From: an uncultured Oscillospiraceae bacterium
GTDB lineage: Bacteria; Bacillota; Clostridia; Oscillospirales; Acutalibacteraceae
DNA length: 64,000 nt
NCBI GenBank assembly: GCA_900541905.1
Contig: UQLQ01000001.1
Span: 148,103-212,102 of the forward strand
Direction of reading: 5' to 3'
Made by a program: the position numbers and the translations under genes. Under the pieces are notes generated by a model. The model was given only the letters and a program-made list of their open reading frames with translations. It was not told the origin of the DNA and did not search any database. Shown here piece by piece: positions 34,480-43,922 of the stretch; the stretch's first letter is position 1, and each line of letters begins with the position of its first letter.

Positions 34480-37203
34480 ATGAAGCACAGAACAAAGTTT
34501 ACAAAAACAGCGGCATTTACACTTATTTTTACTCTTGTACTTTCGTTGTTTCCAACAGCGGTACTGGCCCAAAACATCAGTGTAATTTCTGCAGAAGCAG
34601 GTGTCCAAACGACAAATGATGAGCGATTATCAAATGATAATGCGTCTGGGGAAGGCTATATTTGGAATGAAGAATCGAAAATTCTTACCATTACCCAGAG
34701 CACAGAAGATTATACCACTTCAACTTATAAGAATCGTCCATGGCAACAATATGCAGATACAGCAGAAAAAATTGTAATTGATAATTCGAATATTTACATT
34801 GGAAATTATGCGTTTTATAATTTTTCTTCTGTTATTAATTTAGAAATTAATAATTGCGGAGATATAGGCAAATACGCTTTTCAAAACTGTTTAAAACTGG
34901 AGAATGTTACAATTAAAAATTGTGGTAATATTGGCAGTTATGCATTTGGAAACCTTATGTATCTATCCGGTTGGGGAGTAGACGAATCCATAAAAACAGT
35001 AGTGATTGAAAACTGTGGAGAGATTGGAGATTATGCATTCGGTGCGTTGCCTGCTTTGGAAAGTGTAAAAATTGACAATTGTACTGCAATTAAAACAGGT
35101 GCCTTTACACGTTGCAGTGCATTAAAGTCTTTATCTATAGCAAATTGTAACACGATTGGAGACAGCGCTTTTGATTATTCGACTTCTTTAACCTCTTTTT
35201 ATCTTGACGGCTGTGAAAGCATTGGAAGCGGTATTTTAAATGGTTCGAGTGTAGAATCTATTGAGCTGGAAAATTGTTCAATCATAGGAGATTATGCATT
35301 TCAAAACTGTCATAGTCTAAAAACATTGACATTGACGGATTGCGGAACCATTGGAAACTATTCTTTTGGTGGTTGTGAAAATCTAACAGATGTTACTATT
35401 ACAAATTTAGATACAATTGGCGAAGATAGTTTTGCAATTCATGATGAAGGTGTATACAGCAGCTTAACCAATTTAACATTGCATAATGTTCGCTATATTA
35501 GCAGCGGAGCATTTGAAAATTGTACAAAACTTACTTCAGTAGATTTAGATGGATGCGAATATCTCGGAGGAAATGCATTCAGCGGTTGTACAAATTTAAC
35601 GGATATTGTCGTTCCTGATTATATCCGTTTGGGTTATAGCGATATTTTCGTAAATTTTCCTGATATTATGGCACGTATGGAAGCGATTTTAGATGGACAA
35701 TTTGATTTGGAAAGCGCTCAAGCCATTGATGAAATATTACCGCAGGGATGGACTTCCTATCAAATAGGAGAACAAAACAGCGCTGTTTCTTATGAAGGGG
35801 ATACTCAATTAACAAAAGAGGCAAAATGGAGCGATGAAGATAAAACGATTGCCGATGTTCTGATACAAGCTTATTATACTGCAGAAAAACAAATGGATTT
35901 TGTATTTGTAGCTGATTGCAGTAATTCCATGGCAGGCATCGGGAATGATTATGATATGAATTCTAAGTTTTATGATATGCAATCAAAATTATTGGATGTA
36001 ACCGAACAGCTATTAACCACTCCGGGATATGATTGCAAAGTGGCATATGCTACTTTTGGAGAGAGTGAATCTTCAGCCTCTCAATTTTATGGCACAACTG
36101 AATTGAGCGATGCGCAAGATTTTATTACCAATGACATTGTAGATTATAAATCGAATACCAATTACAGCAGCGGATTGGCACAAGCATTGGAATTAGTCAA
36201 AAGTAACCAAGGCAGAAACACCACTGTCATTTTTATCTCAGACGGTCAGCCATATGGTGGTACTACTACTCCTGACAGTTATTATGGAACAGAAGAAGCT
36301 GCTGCTATCAAAGCAGCCGGCGTGCAAATCATAGGTGTGTTACAATCTGTTTCAGACAGTGAAGAAGAAACTGCTGTAGCAAATATGCAGGCAATTTGTG
36401 ACAATGTTTTTGTCTCAAAAGATACGCAAGGATTTAGTGAAGCCGTAAATGATGCAATTGCGAATGCGTACGGTACTTATACCTTAATAGATACAGTTGA
36501 CTCTGATTTTGAGTTGGATGAATCCAGTATTCAGGTATCAGCAGGAAACATCGCATTGGGAGAAGATGAAAACGGAAATACAACCATTACATGGACTATT
36601 TATGGTATGCCTTTTACGATACATACCCTGTCTTTTCAAGAAAAATTAAAGGACGAAGATGGTGTGTATCCAAGCGGTATGTTTGATACCAACGAAGACA
36701 ACGCATTATTAAGTGATGGAACTGATATTGTAAATACAGTGGCAACACCTGTACTATCTCGCGGAGCAAGTTTAACTGTAGAAAAGAGATGGGACGGCGA
36801 CAGTGAAGAGATTCGTCCTGAGTCCATCAAAGTCACATTGCTGCGTGATGGAGAGGAATATGATACCCGTGAAATAGGGGCAACGCAAAATTGGACTTAT
36901 ACGTGGGAGGGGCTGGACGAAGCATATCAATGGAGCGTTCAGGAAACAGATGTTCCTGAGGGATATACCTCGGATATTACTCATTCAGGACAAAACTGGA
37001 TTATTACCAATACATATATAAATACAAGCATTCCGGAAACCCATGTTCCAAATGATTCTGATACAAATCACGGAAATATGGATACTCCTCCAACAGGAGA
37101 TAACAAAACCATAATTTATATATGGGGAACCATCATGCTGCTTGCTGCCGGAAGCCTTGTTAGATTCACCGCTTTGACAGTTAAGAAAAAGAATCGTTCC
37201 TAA
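34480..37203 (+). CDS. Wall-anchored surface protein: BspA-type LRR, VWA, Cna-B
   Basis: A 907-residue adhesin. Signal peptide 1-30 (VLA-Q). LRR_5/BspA-like repeats span about 106-390, with units such as IGDYAFQNCHSLKTLTLTDC. A von Willebrand A domain follows with MIDAS motif DCSNS (about 479-483) and VIFISDGQPYG. A Cna-B domain (about 765-840, LTVEKRWDGD ... WTYTWEGLD) leads to PPTGDN (TGD near 872), a membrane helix and the tail VKKKNRS. Such proteins bind host or matrix ligands. The start at 34480 follows GGAGG. A terminator follows. Confidence 0.9.
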   Translation: MKHRTKFTKTAAFTLIFTLVLSLFPTAVLAQNISVISAEAGVQTTNDERLSNDNASGEGYIWNEESKILTITQSTEDYTTSTYKNRPWQQYADTAEKIVIDNSNIYIGNYAFYNFSSVINLEINNCGDIGKYAFQNCLKLENVTIKNCGNIGSYAFGNLMYLSGWGVDESIKTVVIENCGEIGDYAFGALPALESVKIDNCTAIKTGAFTRCSALKSLSIANCNTIGDSAFDYSTSLTSFYLDGCESIGSGILNGSSVESIELENCSIIGDYAFQNCHSLKTLTLTDCGTIGNYSFGGCENLTDVTITNLDTIGEDSFAIHDEGVYSSLTNLTLHNVRYISSGAFENCTKLTSVDLDGCEYLGGNAFSGCTNLTDIVVPDYIRLGYSDIFVNFPDIMARMEAILDGQFDLESAQAIDEILPQGWTSYQIGEQNSAVSYEGDTQLTKEAKWSDEDKTIADVLIQAYYTAEKQMDFVFVADCSNSMAGIGNDYDMNSKFYDMQSKLLDVTEQLLTTPGYDCKVAYATFGESESSASQFYGTTELSDAQDFITNDIVDYKSNTNYSSGLAQALELVKSNQGRNTTVIFISDGQPYGGTTTPDSYYGTEEAAAIKAAGVQIIGVLQSVSDSEEETAVANMQAICDNVFVSKDTQGFSEAVNDAIANAYGTYTLIDTVDSDFELDESSIQVSAGNIALGEDENGNTTITWTIYGMPFTIHTLSFQEKLKDEDGVYPSGMFDTNEDNALLSDGTDIVNTVATPVLSRGASLTVEKRWDGDSEEIRPESIKVTLLRDGEEYDTREIGATQNWTYTWEGLDEAYQWSVQETDVPEGYTSDITHSGQNWIITNTYINTSIPETHVPNDSDTNHGNMDTPPTGDNKTIIYIWGTIMLLAAGSLVRFTALTVKKKNRS

Positions 37204-37211
37204 TTAGAAAG

Positions 37212-37242
37212 AATATCAGCCGATTTTGGCTGGTATTTTTTA
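37212..37242 (+). terminator. Terminator after the VWA surface protein
   Basis: AATATCAGCC (37212-37221) pairs with GGCTGGTATT (37228-37237), one G-T pair, followed by T-rich sequence. Confidence 0.75.
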
Positions 37243-37308
37243 TTTTATCCGGAAAGACAAATGAAATAACATCCATTTTTTAATAAGAAGTAAATTTTAC
37301 CAAAGGAC

Positions 37309-37337
37309 TTGTATTTTCCTTTAAAATCGTATACAAT
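37309..37337 (+). promoter_or_regulatory. Promoter of htpG
   Basis: TTGTAT (37309-37314), 17-bp spacer, TACAAT (37332-37337), just upstream of the CIRCE element so that a bound repressor would block initiation. Confidence 0.65.
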
Positions 37338-37347
37338 AATAAAAGAG

Positions 37348-37374
37348 TTAGCACTCTTTTCACAAGAGTGCTAA
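37348..37374. promoter_or_regulatory. CIRCE operator (HrcA binding site)
   Basis: TTAGCACTC-N9-GAGTGCTAA, an exact match to the CIRCE consensus, between the htpG promoter and its start. HrcA-controlled heat-shock induction of htpG is therefore expected; CIRCE is usually found at groESL and hrcA-dnaK, less often at htpG. Confidence 0.93.
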
Positions 37375-37399
37375 AATATGATGTAAGAGGGATCAGACT

Positions 37400-39289
37400 A
37401 TGGCAATGAAACAATTTAAGGCAGAATCAAAACGTTTATTGGACTTGATGATTCATTCTATTTATACGCATCAAGAAATTTTTTTAAGAGAGCTGATTTC
37501 AAATGCCAGTGATGCAATTGACAAGCTGTATTATAAAAGTTTGCAAGATGGTGACACCGGATTCAACAGAGATGATTTTTGTATTACCATTGATATTGAC
37601 AAAGAGAACCGTAATTTAATTATCACAGACAATGGTTGCGGAATGACAAAAGAAGAATTGGAGAATAATCTGGGAGTCATTGCAAAAAGCGGTTCTTTCA
37701 ACTTCAAACAAACGCAGGAAAAACAAGATGAGATTGATATTATTGGTCAATTTGGTGTTGGTTTTTATTCTGCATTTATGGTAAGTGACTGCGTAACCGT
37801 GCATACACGTGCATATGGCAGTGATGAAGCATATGAATGGAAATCCAAAGGAGTAGAGGGCTATTCCATTACTCCTTGCGAGAAAGAATCACATGGTACT
37901 CAGATTATATTACATATCAAACCAAATACAGATGAGGAAAATTATGATGAGTATTTGGATTCTTTCCGCATTCAGTGTATTGTAAAGAAATATTCAGATT
38001 ATATTCGTTATCCCATTCAAATGGATGTGGAAAAACCTCGCTTGAAAGAAGGAAGCGGAGAAAAGCCGGAGTTTGAAACAGTTGTGGAAAAAACAACGTT
38101 GAACAGCATGGTTCCTATTTGGAGAAAACGTAAAAGCGAAGTGACAGACGAAGAATATGAAAGCTTTTACCAAGAAAAATTTTATGATTTTGAAAAACCT
38201 TTGCGTATTATTCATAGCAATACAGAAGGTGTTTGCACTTATTCTGCATTGTTGTTTATCCCTTCCAAAGCACCTTCCGATTACTACACACGTCAATATG
38301 AAACAGGTTTGCAGTTATATGCAAGCGGTGTCATGATTATGGAGCGCTGTGAAGATTTGCTTCCTGAATATTTCGGCTTTGTGCGTGGCTTGGTGGATTC
38401 TCAGGATTTATCATTGAATATTTCACGTGAAATGCTCCAGCATGACCGTCAATTACAGTTAATTGAAAGTCGTTTGGAAAAGAAAATCAAGTCAGAGTTA
38501 GAATCTATGATGAACAATGACAGAGAGACCTATGAAACATTTTTCCAGAACTTCGGTTTACAATTAAAATTTGGTGCATATGCAGATTATGGCGCCCATA
38601 AAGAGGTCCTGCAGGATTTATTGATGTTCTATTCTTCTTCTGAAAAGAAACTGGTCAGTCTAAAAGAATATGTGTCCCGTATGAAAGAAGAACAAGAATC
38701 CATTTATTATGCATGCGGTGATAATTTAGCACGCATTGAAACTATGCCGCAAATTGAATTGTTAAAAGAGAAAGGGTTAGAAGTTCTGTATTTAACGGAC
38801 GATGTGGACGAATTTGTGTTAAAAACAATTGCAAATTATGAAAATAAATCTTTTAAAAATATTTCGTCTGATGATTTAAATTTGGAAAGTGAAGAGGAGA
38901 AAAAGTCAAACGAAGCGCAAATCGAGCAAAATAAAGATTTACTCGATTTTATGAAAGAAAGTTTAAGCGATAAAGTAGCAAAAGTCGTACTGTCTCAGCG
39001 TTTGAAATCTCATCCTGTATGTCTGTCTACAGAGGGTGAAATTACATTGGAGATGGAAAAAGTATTAAATGCTATGCCGTCCGGCGGTAATGTAAAAGCA
39101 ATTCGTGTTTTGGAAATCAATGCGAACCATCCTATTTTCCAAACGCTTCAAACATTATTTGAACATGATAAGGACAAATTAAAATCTTATACCAATTTAT
39201 TATATGGACAAGCTTTGCTTATGGAAGGCATGCCTATTGAAGATCCTGTTACATTTTCAAATCAAATTTGCGATTTAATGCATCAATAA
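37400..39289 (+). CDS. htpG: Hsp90-family molecular chaperone HtpG
   Basis: A 629-residue HtpG. GHKL ATPase motifs are intact: LRELISNASDAIDKLYY, ITDNGCGMTKEEL, IGQFGVGFYSAFMV and SHGTQIILH. The middle domain includes LFIPSKAP and VDSQDLSLNISREMLQ, and the C-terminal dimer domain ends near LLYGQALLMEGMP. ATP-driven cytosolic chaperone. SD GAGGGATC before ATG 37400. CIRCE control just upstream. The gene sits between two surface-protein loci with their own terminators, so it is transcribed alone. Confidence 0.96.
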   Translation: MAMKQFKAESKRLLDLMIHSIYTHQEIFLRELISNASDAIDKLYYKSLQDGDTGFNRDDFCITIDIDKENRNLIITDNGCGMTKEELENNLGVIAKSGSFNFKQTQEKQDEIDIIGQFGVGFYSAFMVSDCVTVHTRAYGSDEAYEWKSKGVEGYSITPCEKESHGTQIILHIKPNTDEENYDEYLDSFRIQCIVKKYSDYIRYPIQMDVEKPRLKEGSGEKPEFETVVEKTTLNSMVPIWRKRKSEVTDEEYESFYQEKFYDFEKPLRIIHSNTEGVCTYSALLFIPSKAPSDYYTRQYETGLQLYASGVMIMERCEDLLPEYFGFVRGLVDSQDLSLNISREMLQHDRQLQLIESRLEKKIKSELESMMNNDRETYETFFQNFGLQLKFGAYADYGAHKEVLQDLLMFYSSSEKKLVSLKEYVSRMKEEQESIYYACGDNLARIETMPQIELLKEKGLEVLYLTDDVDEFVLKTIANYENKSFKNISSDDLNLESEEEKKSNEAQIEQNKDLLDFMKESLSDKVAKVVLSQRLKSHPVCLSTEGEITLEMEKVLNAMPSGGNVKAIRVLEINANHPIFQTLQTLFEHDKDKLKSYTNLLYGQALLMEGMPIEDPVTFSNQICDLMHQ

Positions 39290-39304
39290 TTTTTGCCAAT
39301 TTAA

Positions 39305-39345
39305 AAAACCGATGAACATATGTTATGTGTTCATCGGTTTTTATT
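39305..39345 (+). terminator. Terminator after htpG
   Basis: AAAACCGATGAACA (39305-39318) and TGTTCATCGGTTTT (39328-39341), 14-bp stem, T-rich tail. Confidence 0.9.
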
Positions 39346-39422
39346 TATTCATGTTATCATGGCGATTCTTATTGAAAGAGGTATAATAATGTTTCTATTA
39401 TTATGGAAATCAACAAAATGAT

Positions 39423-39534
39423 AAAAAAGGTAGACTTTATTTCTCACATATTTTTTACCTTATTTTACAAAAAATATTGGAAAAATTGCTTATTAAACAT
39501 GTTATCACATTTATGAAATAAAGTCTAACTTTTC
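39423..39534. repeat. Inverted site pair of putative inverton 3
   Basis: TAGACTTTATTTC (39431-39443) and its exact reverse complement (39515-39527) flank 71 bp; extended arms (AAAAAAGGT-AG-ACTTT and AAAAGTT-AG-ACTTT in one orientation) raise the match to about 18 of 21. The half-site structure is that of invertons 1 and 2, but the central dinucleotide is AG/CT instead of GT/AC. The segment lies just upstream of a 1110-aa surface protein gene. Confidence 0.65.
39477..39505 (+). promoter_or_regulatory. Candidate promoter inside inverton 3, facing the adhesin gene
   Basis: TTGGAA (39477-39482), 17-bp spacer, TGTTAT (39500-39505), pointing to the gene at 39582. Weaker than the inverton 2 promoter. 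Confidence 0.45.
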
Positions 39535-39581
39535 TATCTGACTAAGATATCATTATGGCATCATCTTAAAGGAGGATTTTT

Positions 39582-42500
39582 ATGAAAAGCAAACTATTTA
39601 AAGTAGTTTCGATGTCTTTGGTATTAAGCATGTTATTTTGTACAAATATGTATTTAGTATTTGCTCAAAATCTATCTGAGCCTTCATCCGGTTCGCCCGA
39701 TGGAGCAGTTATGATAGATGAAGCGCATTTTCCGGATGCAAAATTTCGGGATTATGTAAGCAGCACATTTGACAAAGACACAGACGGCTCACTCAGTAAG
39801 GAAGAGATAGAAGCGGTTACTTATGTTTTTGTAAACGGTAAAGGTATTCGCAGTTTGCAAGGTATTGAATATTTTGTTAACTTACAATCGTTATATGCAG
39901 AAGTAAATCGAATTCAAACATTGGATGTATCTAAAAATGTTAACTTGATTACTTTAAATGTAAACAATAATGAGCTAAAAAGTATTACATTACCAAATCA
40001 AGAAGAAAACAATACATTGGTATATTTAGATGTATTTGCAAATCAGTTGACATCTTTAGATGTAAGTAATTTACACGCGCTTACTTTCCTTCATGCAGAT
40101 GACAACCAGCTTACTCATTTGGATCTAAGTGAAAACCCACTTACACAAAGCCATGGATTTGTTGCCATGAATAACTATTTGGAAAGCATCACACTGCCGA
40201 ATAATAATGTGGAATATCCATGGACAACATTTTTACAAACACAGCTATTTCCAAGAGATAAATCGGTTGGCTACAAAGTTGTTTGGTATACCAATCCTGA
40301 AAAAACAGATGTGCTGGATCCGGTTGCAACTCCAACAATCAGATGTACAGGACAAACACTGTATGCTCAATACGTGCCAATCACTTATACTGTAGAGTTC
40401 CGATCCGGTGGTGGAACAGGCACTATGGAAAACCAAACATTCCAATACGGTACTGCACAAAACCTCAATGCAAATCAATTTGAAAAAGAGCATTATGTAT
40501 TTGGTGGTTGGAAAAGTACCAATGGAAGAACATTTGATGATCAACAATCTGTACAAAACTTAACAGATACTGATGGTGCGACCATTATTCTCACTGCTAC
40601 TTGGAAAGAAAAAGATTATACAGGAGAACCCTATAATATTATATTACACTCTAACAATGGTTCTGATACAACACAAGAAGTTGCAGCTGAATTTGGAGTA
40701 AATAAAACCCTTCCCAAAAATACATTTACAAAAGACCATTATGATTTCAAAGGATGGAGCAATTCTCCAAGCAATCATAATGTTATTTATGCCGATGAAG
40801 ATATGGTTAAAGTGAATCATCCTGAAGTAATTGGCGGTAATATATTGAATTTATACGCTGTTTGGGAAATTCAGAAATATACTGTTGAATTTGTGAATGG
40901 CAATGAGACTACCACCCAAACCATAGAATATGGTGGAACTGTCCAATTGCCCGAAGCACCAGATAAAGTAGGCTATACATTTGCAGGCTGGTATACAGAA
41001 GGCGGACAACAATGGCAGGAAGAGACAACAGTAGACCAAAATATCAAACTTTATGCCAAATATGAACCAATCACTTATTCTATCGAATTTGACGGTAATG
41101 GTGCAGATAATGGCAATGCAATGGATAGCAGTAAATTAGATGTAAAGTATAACGAGCAAGCAACCTTACCTGAAAATTTATTTACGAAAAAATATCATAC
41201 ATTCAAAGGTTGGTCTACTACTCCAAATGGAGAAGTAACATTTATTGACCAAGCAAATGTTTATGAATTATCCTCCAATCACGGTGATGTTGTTCGTTTA
41301 TATGCTGTTTGGGAAAGAAATCAGCTGGAAGTAACCGTAAAAGACGGAACCTCCTCTCAGATCATGACTTTGCCTCAAGGAGATAAATTGACATTAGAAA
41401 CACCATCTAAAGTCGGCTATATATTTGCGGGTTGGCAAGTAAATGAAACAGATGATTTCTGGGATATGGAAGATGCAGTGGAAAATAGCATGACTTTAAC
41501 TGCAACCTACATTCCAATTCAATATACAGTTACATTCGATGGAAACGGTGCGGATAATTTGACTGCAATGGATGGAGATACCATGCAGATGCAGTATGAT
41601 CAGGCTCAAACGATTCCTAAAAATAAGTTTACAAAGCAGTACTATACATTTGTTGGTTGGTCTACTGAAAAAGACGGAGAAATCGTATATCATGACGGTG
41701 CATCTGTCAATAACTTGGTCAACACAAATGGAACAGAAGTAAAGCTATATGCTGTTTGGAAACAAAATACCGTTGATATTGCAGTCAACGATGGTGTAAA
41801 TCCACAATATACCATTACAGTGGGACAAGGCGATGTACTTCCTGACAGTGTTACAATTCCACGTACAGGTTACACTTTTGAGGGTTGGTATACAGATGCT
41901 TCTTTTGCAGAAGATACCAAATGGGATTCACAAGCCCCACTGGTAACACCGGTAACATTGTATGCAAAATGGTCTATCAACGAATATACCATTCAGTTCT
42001 CTAATACAGAATTTACCCCAATCACATTTACCGTAGAAGACTCTGTTGTGCTAAACAATCCATATAAACAGGGATATGACTTTGTCGAGTGGAGAGATGA
42101 GAATAATCAGGTGATACCGTCCACGATAGAGAATACGGCCAGAAATATGACACTGACAGCTGTTTGGAAGAAAATAGATGATTTAAACCCTGTTATTTCC
42201 GGTTCTGATACGCAAAATGTTTTGGTAGGTATGACAGCGCAAGACAAAACGAAAGCAGAACAAGTTGTACAGTCTGCAATTGACATGATTGGAACATATC
42301 CCGGTAATCCCGCTGAACTTGTTCAAAAAATAAAAGATGAGATTGCTTTGGGAAATGTGTTATCAGGGCAAATTGCAATCACTGCTCTAAATGAGCAAAG
42401 TGTTTCATCAGCAGATATGGCTTTGATTCACGATATGCTCAATCAGTTAAATAACAGTAGTTATCAATTTACAATTGGACATCTTATGGATATCAGTATT

Positions 42501-42914
42501 CTGGTACGTTCCAATTCTACTGTAGTGGGTTCGTTATCTGCATTACCTGAACCTGTAAGATTCAGCATTGCAGTTCCGAAACAAATGCAAAACTCCGGCA
42601 GAGTGTTTAAAGTACTAAGAATTCATGACAATCATATTTCTGTGATTGATTCTGAATATAACAATGGTATTGTAACATTTGAAACAGATGAATTTTCTAC
42701 TTATGCTTTGGTATATGGGGATATGAAGCTAGAAAATCAAATGAATACAGATAGCAATAATATGCAAAACAGTGGCTCCAATGAGATGCAGCATAACGTA
42801 CAAACAGGAGATAATACGTATTTGGGTATTACATTGTTATCAGTTTTGCTTGCCTCTTCTTTGACCTTAGTAATTGTATTGATAAGTAAGAAAAAGCATA
42901 AAAAAGGTGAATAA
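39582..42914 (+). CDS. Internalin-like surface protein with InlB B-repeats
   Basis: A 1110-residue adhesin. Signal peptide 1-28 (VFA-Q). A short EF-hand-like segment (DKDTDGSLSKEE) leads into leucine-rich repeats (about 80-200: LDVSKNVNLITLNVNNNEL, LDLSENP). From about 267 to 865 there are about eight InlB B-repeat (Flg_new) units, alternating longer and shorter forms, such as YTVEFRSGGGTGTMENQTF and FAGWYTEGGQQW. After a non-repeat domain come VQTGDN (near 1073-1078), a helix and the tail SKKKHKKGE. Start follows AAAGGAGG. A terminator follows. Confidence 0.9.
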   Translation: MKSKLFKVVSMSLVLSMLFCTNMYLVFAQNLSEPSSGSPDGAVMIDEAHFPDAKFRDYVSSTFDKDTDGSLSKEEIEAVTYVFVNGKGIRSLQGIEYFVNLQSLYAEVNRIQTLDVSKNVNLITLNVNNNELKSITLPNQEENNTLVYLDVFANQLTSLDVSNLHALTFLHADDNQLTHLDLSENPLTQSHGFVAMNNYLESITLPNNNVEYPWTTFLQTQLFPRDKSVGYKVVWYTNPEKTDVLDPVATPTIRCTGQTLYAQYVPITYTVEFRSGGGTGTMENQTFQYGTAQNLNANQFEKEHYVFGGWKSTNGRTFDDQQSVQNLTDTDGATIILTATWKEKDYTGEPYNIILHSNNGSDTTQEVAAEFGVNKTLPKNTFTKDHYDFKGWSNSPSNHNVIYADEDMVKVNHPEVIGGNILNLYAVWEIQKYTVEFVNGNETTTQTIEYGGTVQLPEAPDKVGYTFAGWYTEGGQQWQEETTVDQNIKLYAKYEPITYSIEFDGNGADNGNAMDSSKLDVKYNEQATLPENLFTKKYHTFKGWSTTPNGEVTFIDQANVYELSSNHGDVVRLYAVWERNQLEVTVKDGTSSQIMTLPQGDKLTLETPSKVGYIFAGWQVNETDDFWDMEDAVENSMTLTATYIPIQYTVTFDGNGADNLTAMDGDTMQMQYDQAQTIPKNKFTKQYYTFVGWSTEKDGEIVYHDGASVNNLVNTNGTEVKLYAVWKQNTVDIAVNDGVNPQYTITVGQGDVLPDSVTIPRTGYTFEGWYTDASFAEDTKWDSQAPLVTPVTLYAKWSINEYTIQFSNTEFTPITFTVEDSVVLNNPYKQGYDFVEWRDENNQVIPSTIENTARNMTLTAVWKKIDDLNPVISGSDTQNVLVGMTAQDKTKAEQVVQSAIDMIGTYPGNPAELVQKIKDEIALGNVLSGQIAITALNEQSVSSADMALIHDMLNQLNNSSYQFTIGHLMDISILVRSNSTVVGSLSALPEPVRFSIAVPKQMQNSGRVFKVLRIHDNHISVIDSEYNNGIVTFETDEFSTYALVYGDMKLENQMNTDSNNMQNSGSNEMQHNVQTGDNTYLGITLLSVLLASSLTLVIVLISKKKHKKGE

Positions 42915-42944
42915 TTTAAGGTATCTTGATAGATACATGCAGTA

Positions 42945-42980
42945 AAAAATCTCCCTGTGCAGCAGGGAGATTTTTATTTG
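42945..42980 (+). terminator. Terminator after the InlB-like gene
   Basis: AAAAATCTCCCTG (42945-42957) and CAGGGAGATTTTT (42963-42975), 13-bp stem, 5-nt loop. Confidence 0.9.
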
Positions 42981-43134
42981 CGTTCAAAATTTAAAAGAAG
43001 TGTTAAATAGTAGAATTCTCTATTTATCATTCTATGATATAAATATTTGGAAATATATGCTTCTAACAATGTTAATTTAAAAAAGTATTGTTAGGACATG
43101 ATTATAATTTGAAATACCAAACAAGAAACGGATA

Positions 43135-43143
43135 TGATATAAT
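43135..43143 (+). promoter_or_regulatory. Extended -10 promoter of the sirtuin gene
   Basis: TGA-TATAAT (43135-43143); TTGAAA at 43109-43114 is too far upstream (23 bp), so the extended -10 probably suffices. Confidence 0.5.
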
Positions 43144-43165
43144 TTATAAAAAGGTGGTGTTAACT

Positions 43166-43879
43166 TTGGATAAGATAGATGTATTCAAACAAATGATTCA
43201 AAATGCTAAGAGAATTGTATTTTTTGGAGGTGCAGGTGTCAGCACAGAAAGCGGTATCCCGGATTTTCGCAGTGAAGATGGACTGTACCGCTTAAAATAT
43301 CCATATTCTCCGGAAGAAATACTCAGCCATCACTTTTTTATGGAACATCCAGAAGAATTTTATCGTTTTTATAAAGAAAAAGTTCTTTGGCTGGATGCAA
43401 AGCCAAATGTTACCCATTTCAAACTGGCTCAGTTGGAAGAAGAGGGAAGGTTATCCTGCATTATTACACAGAATATTGATGGACTTCACCAACTGGCAGG
43501 AAGTAAACGTGTTCTGGAACTGCATGGTTCTATTTACAGGAACCATTGTATGAAGTGTGGAACGTTCCATGATGTTCATGCGATAAAAGGTAGCTATGTT
43601 ATTCCTATTTGCAGCTGTGGTGGAATGATAAAACCCGATGTAGTTCTTTATGAAGAAGCACTGGATGAAATGGTGATAAAGCAAAGCATTTCGCAAATTC
43701 GGGAGGCAGATTTGTTAATTGTAGGAGGAACTTCTCTGGCGGTTTATCCCGCAGCAAGTTTTATACAATATTTTTGTGGAGAGCACTTGGTCATGATTAA
43801 CCGTTCTGCAACTTCTTTGGATACAAAAGCAGATTTGGTATTACAAAAAAATTTAGGAGACATATTTTCTCAGATATAA
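43166..43879 (+). CDS. cobB: NAD-dependent protein deacylase (sirtuin, CobB-like)
   Basis: A 237-residue sirtuin removing acyl groups from lysines with NAD+. Motifs: FFGGAGVSTESGIPDFRSEDG, TQNIDGLHQLAG with catalytic His in LELHGSIYRN, the zinc Cys set CMKCG and CSCGG, and LIVGGTSLAVYPA. The start is set at TTG 43166 because AAAGGTGGTG lies about 7 bp upstream and the family begins here; an upstream ATG would add 26 unrelated residues overlapping the promoter. Confidence 0.93.
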   Translation: MDKIDVFKQMIQNAKRIVFFGGAGVSTESGIPDFRSEDGLYRLKYPYSPEEILSHHFFMEHPEEFYRFYKEKVLWLDAKPNVTHFKLAQLEEEGRLSCIITQNIDGLHQLAGSKRVLELHGSIYRNHCMKCGTFHDVHAIKGSYVIPICSCGGMIKPDVVLYEEALDEMVIKQSISQIREADLLIVGGTSLAVYPAASFIQYFCGEHLVMINRSATSLDTKADLVLQKNLGDIFSQI

Positions 43880-43920
43880 AAAAGAGATGTTCAGAAAATA
43901 ATACCTGAACATCTCTTTTT
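43879..43920. terminator. Bidirectional terminator
   Basis: AAAAAGAGATGTTCAG and CTGAACATCTCTTTTT, 16-bp arms between convergent sirtuin and DUF4358 genes. Confidence 0.9.
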
Positions 43921-43922
43921 AT

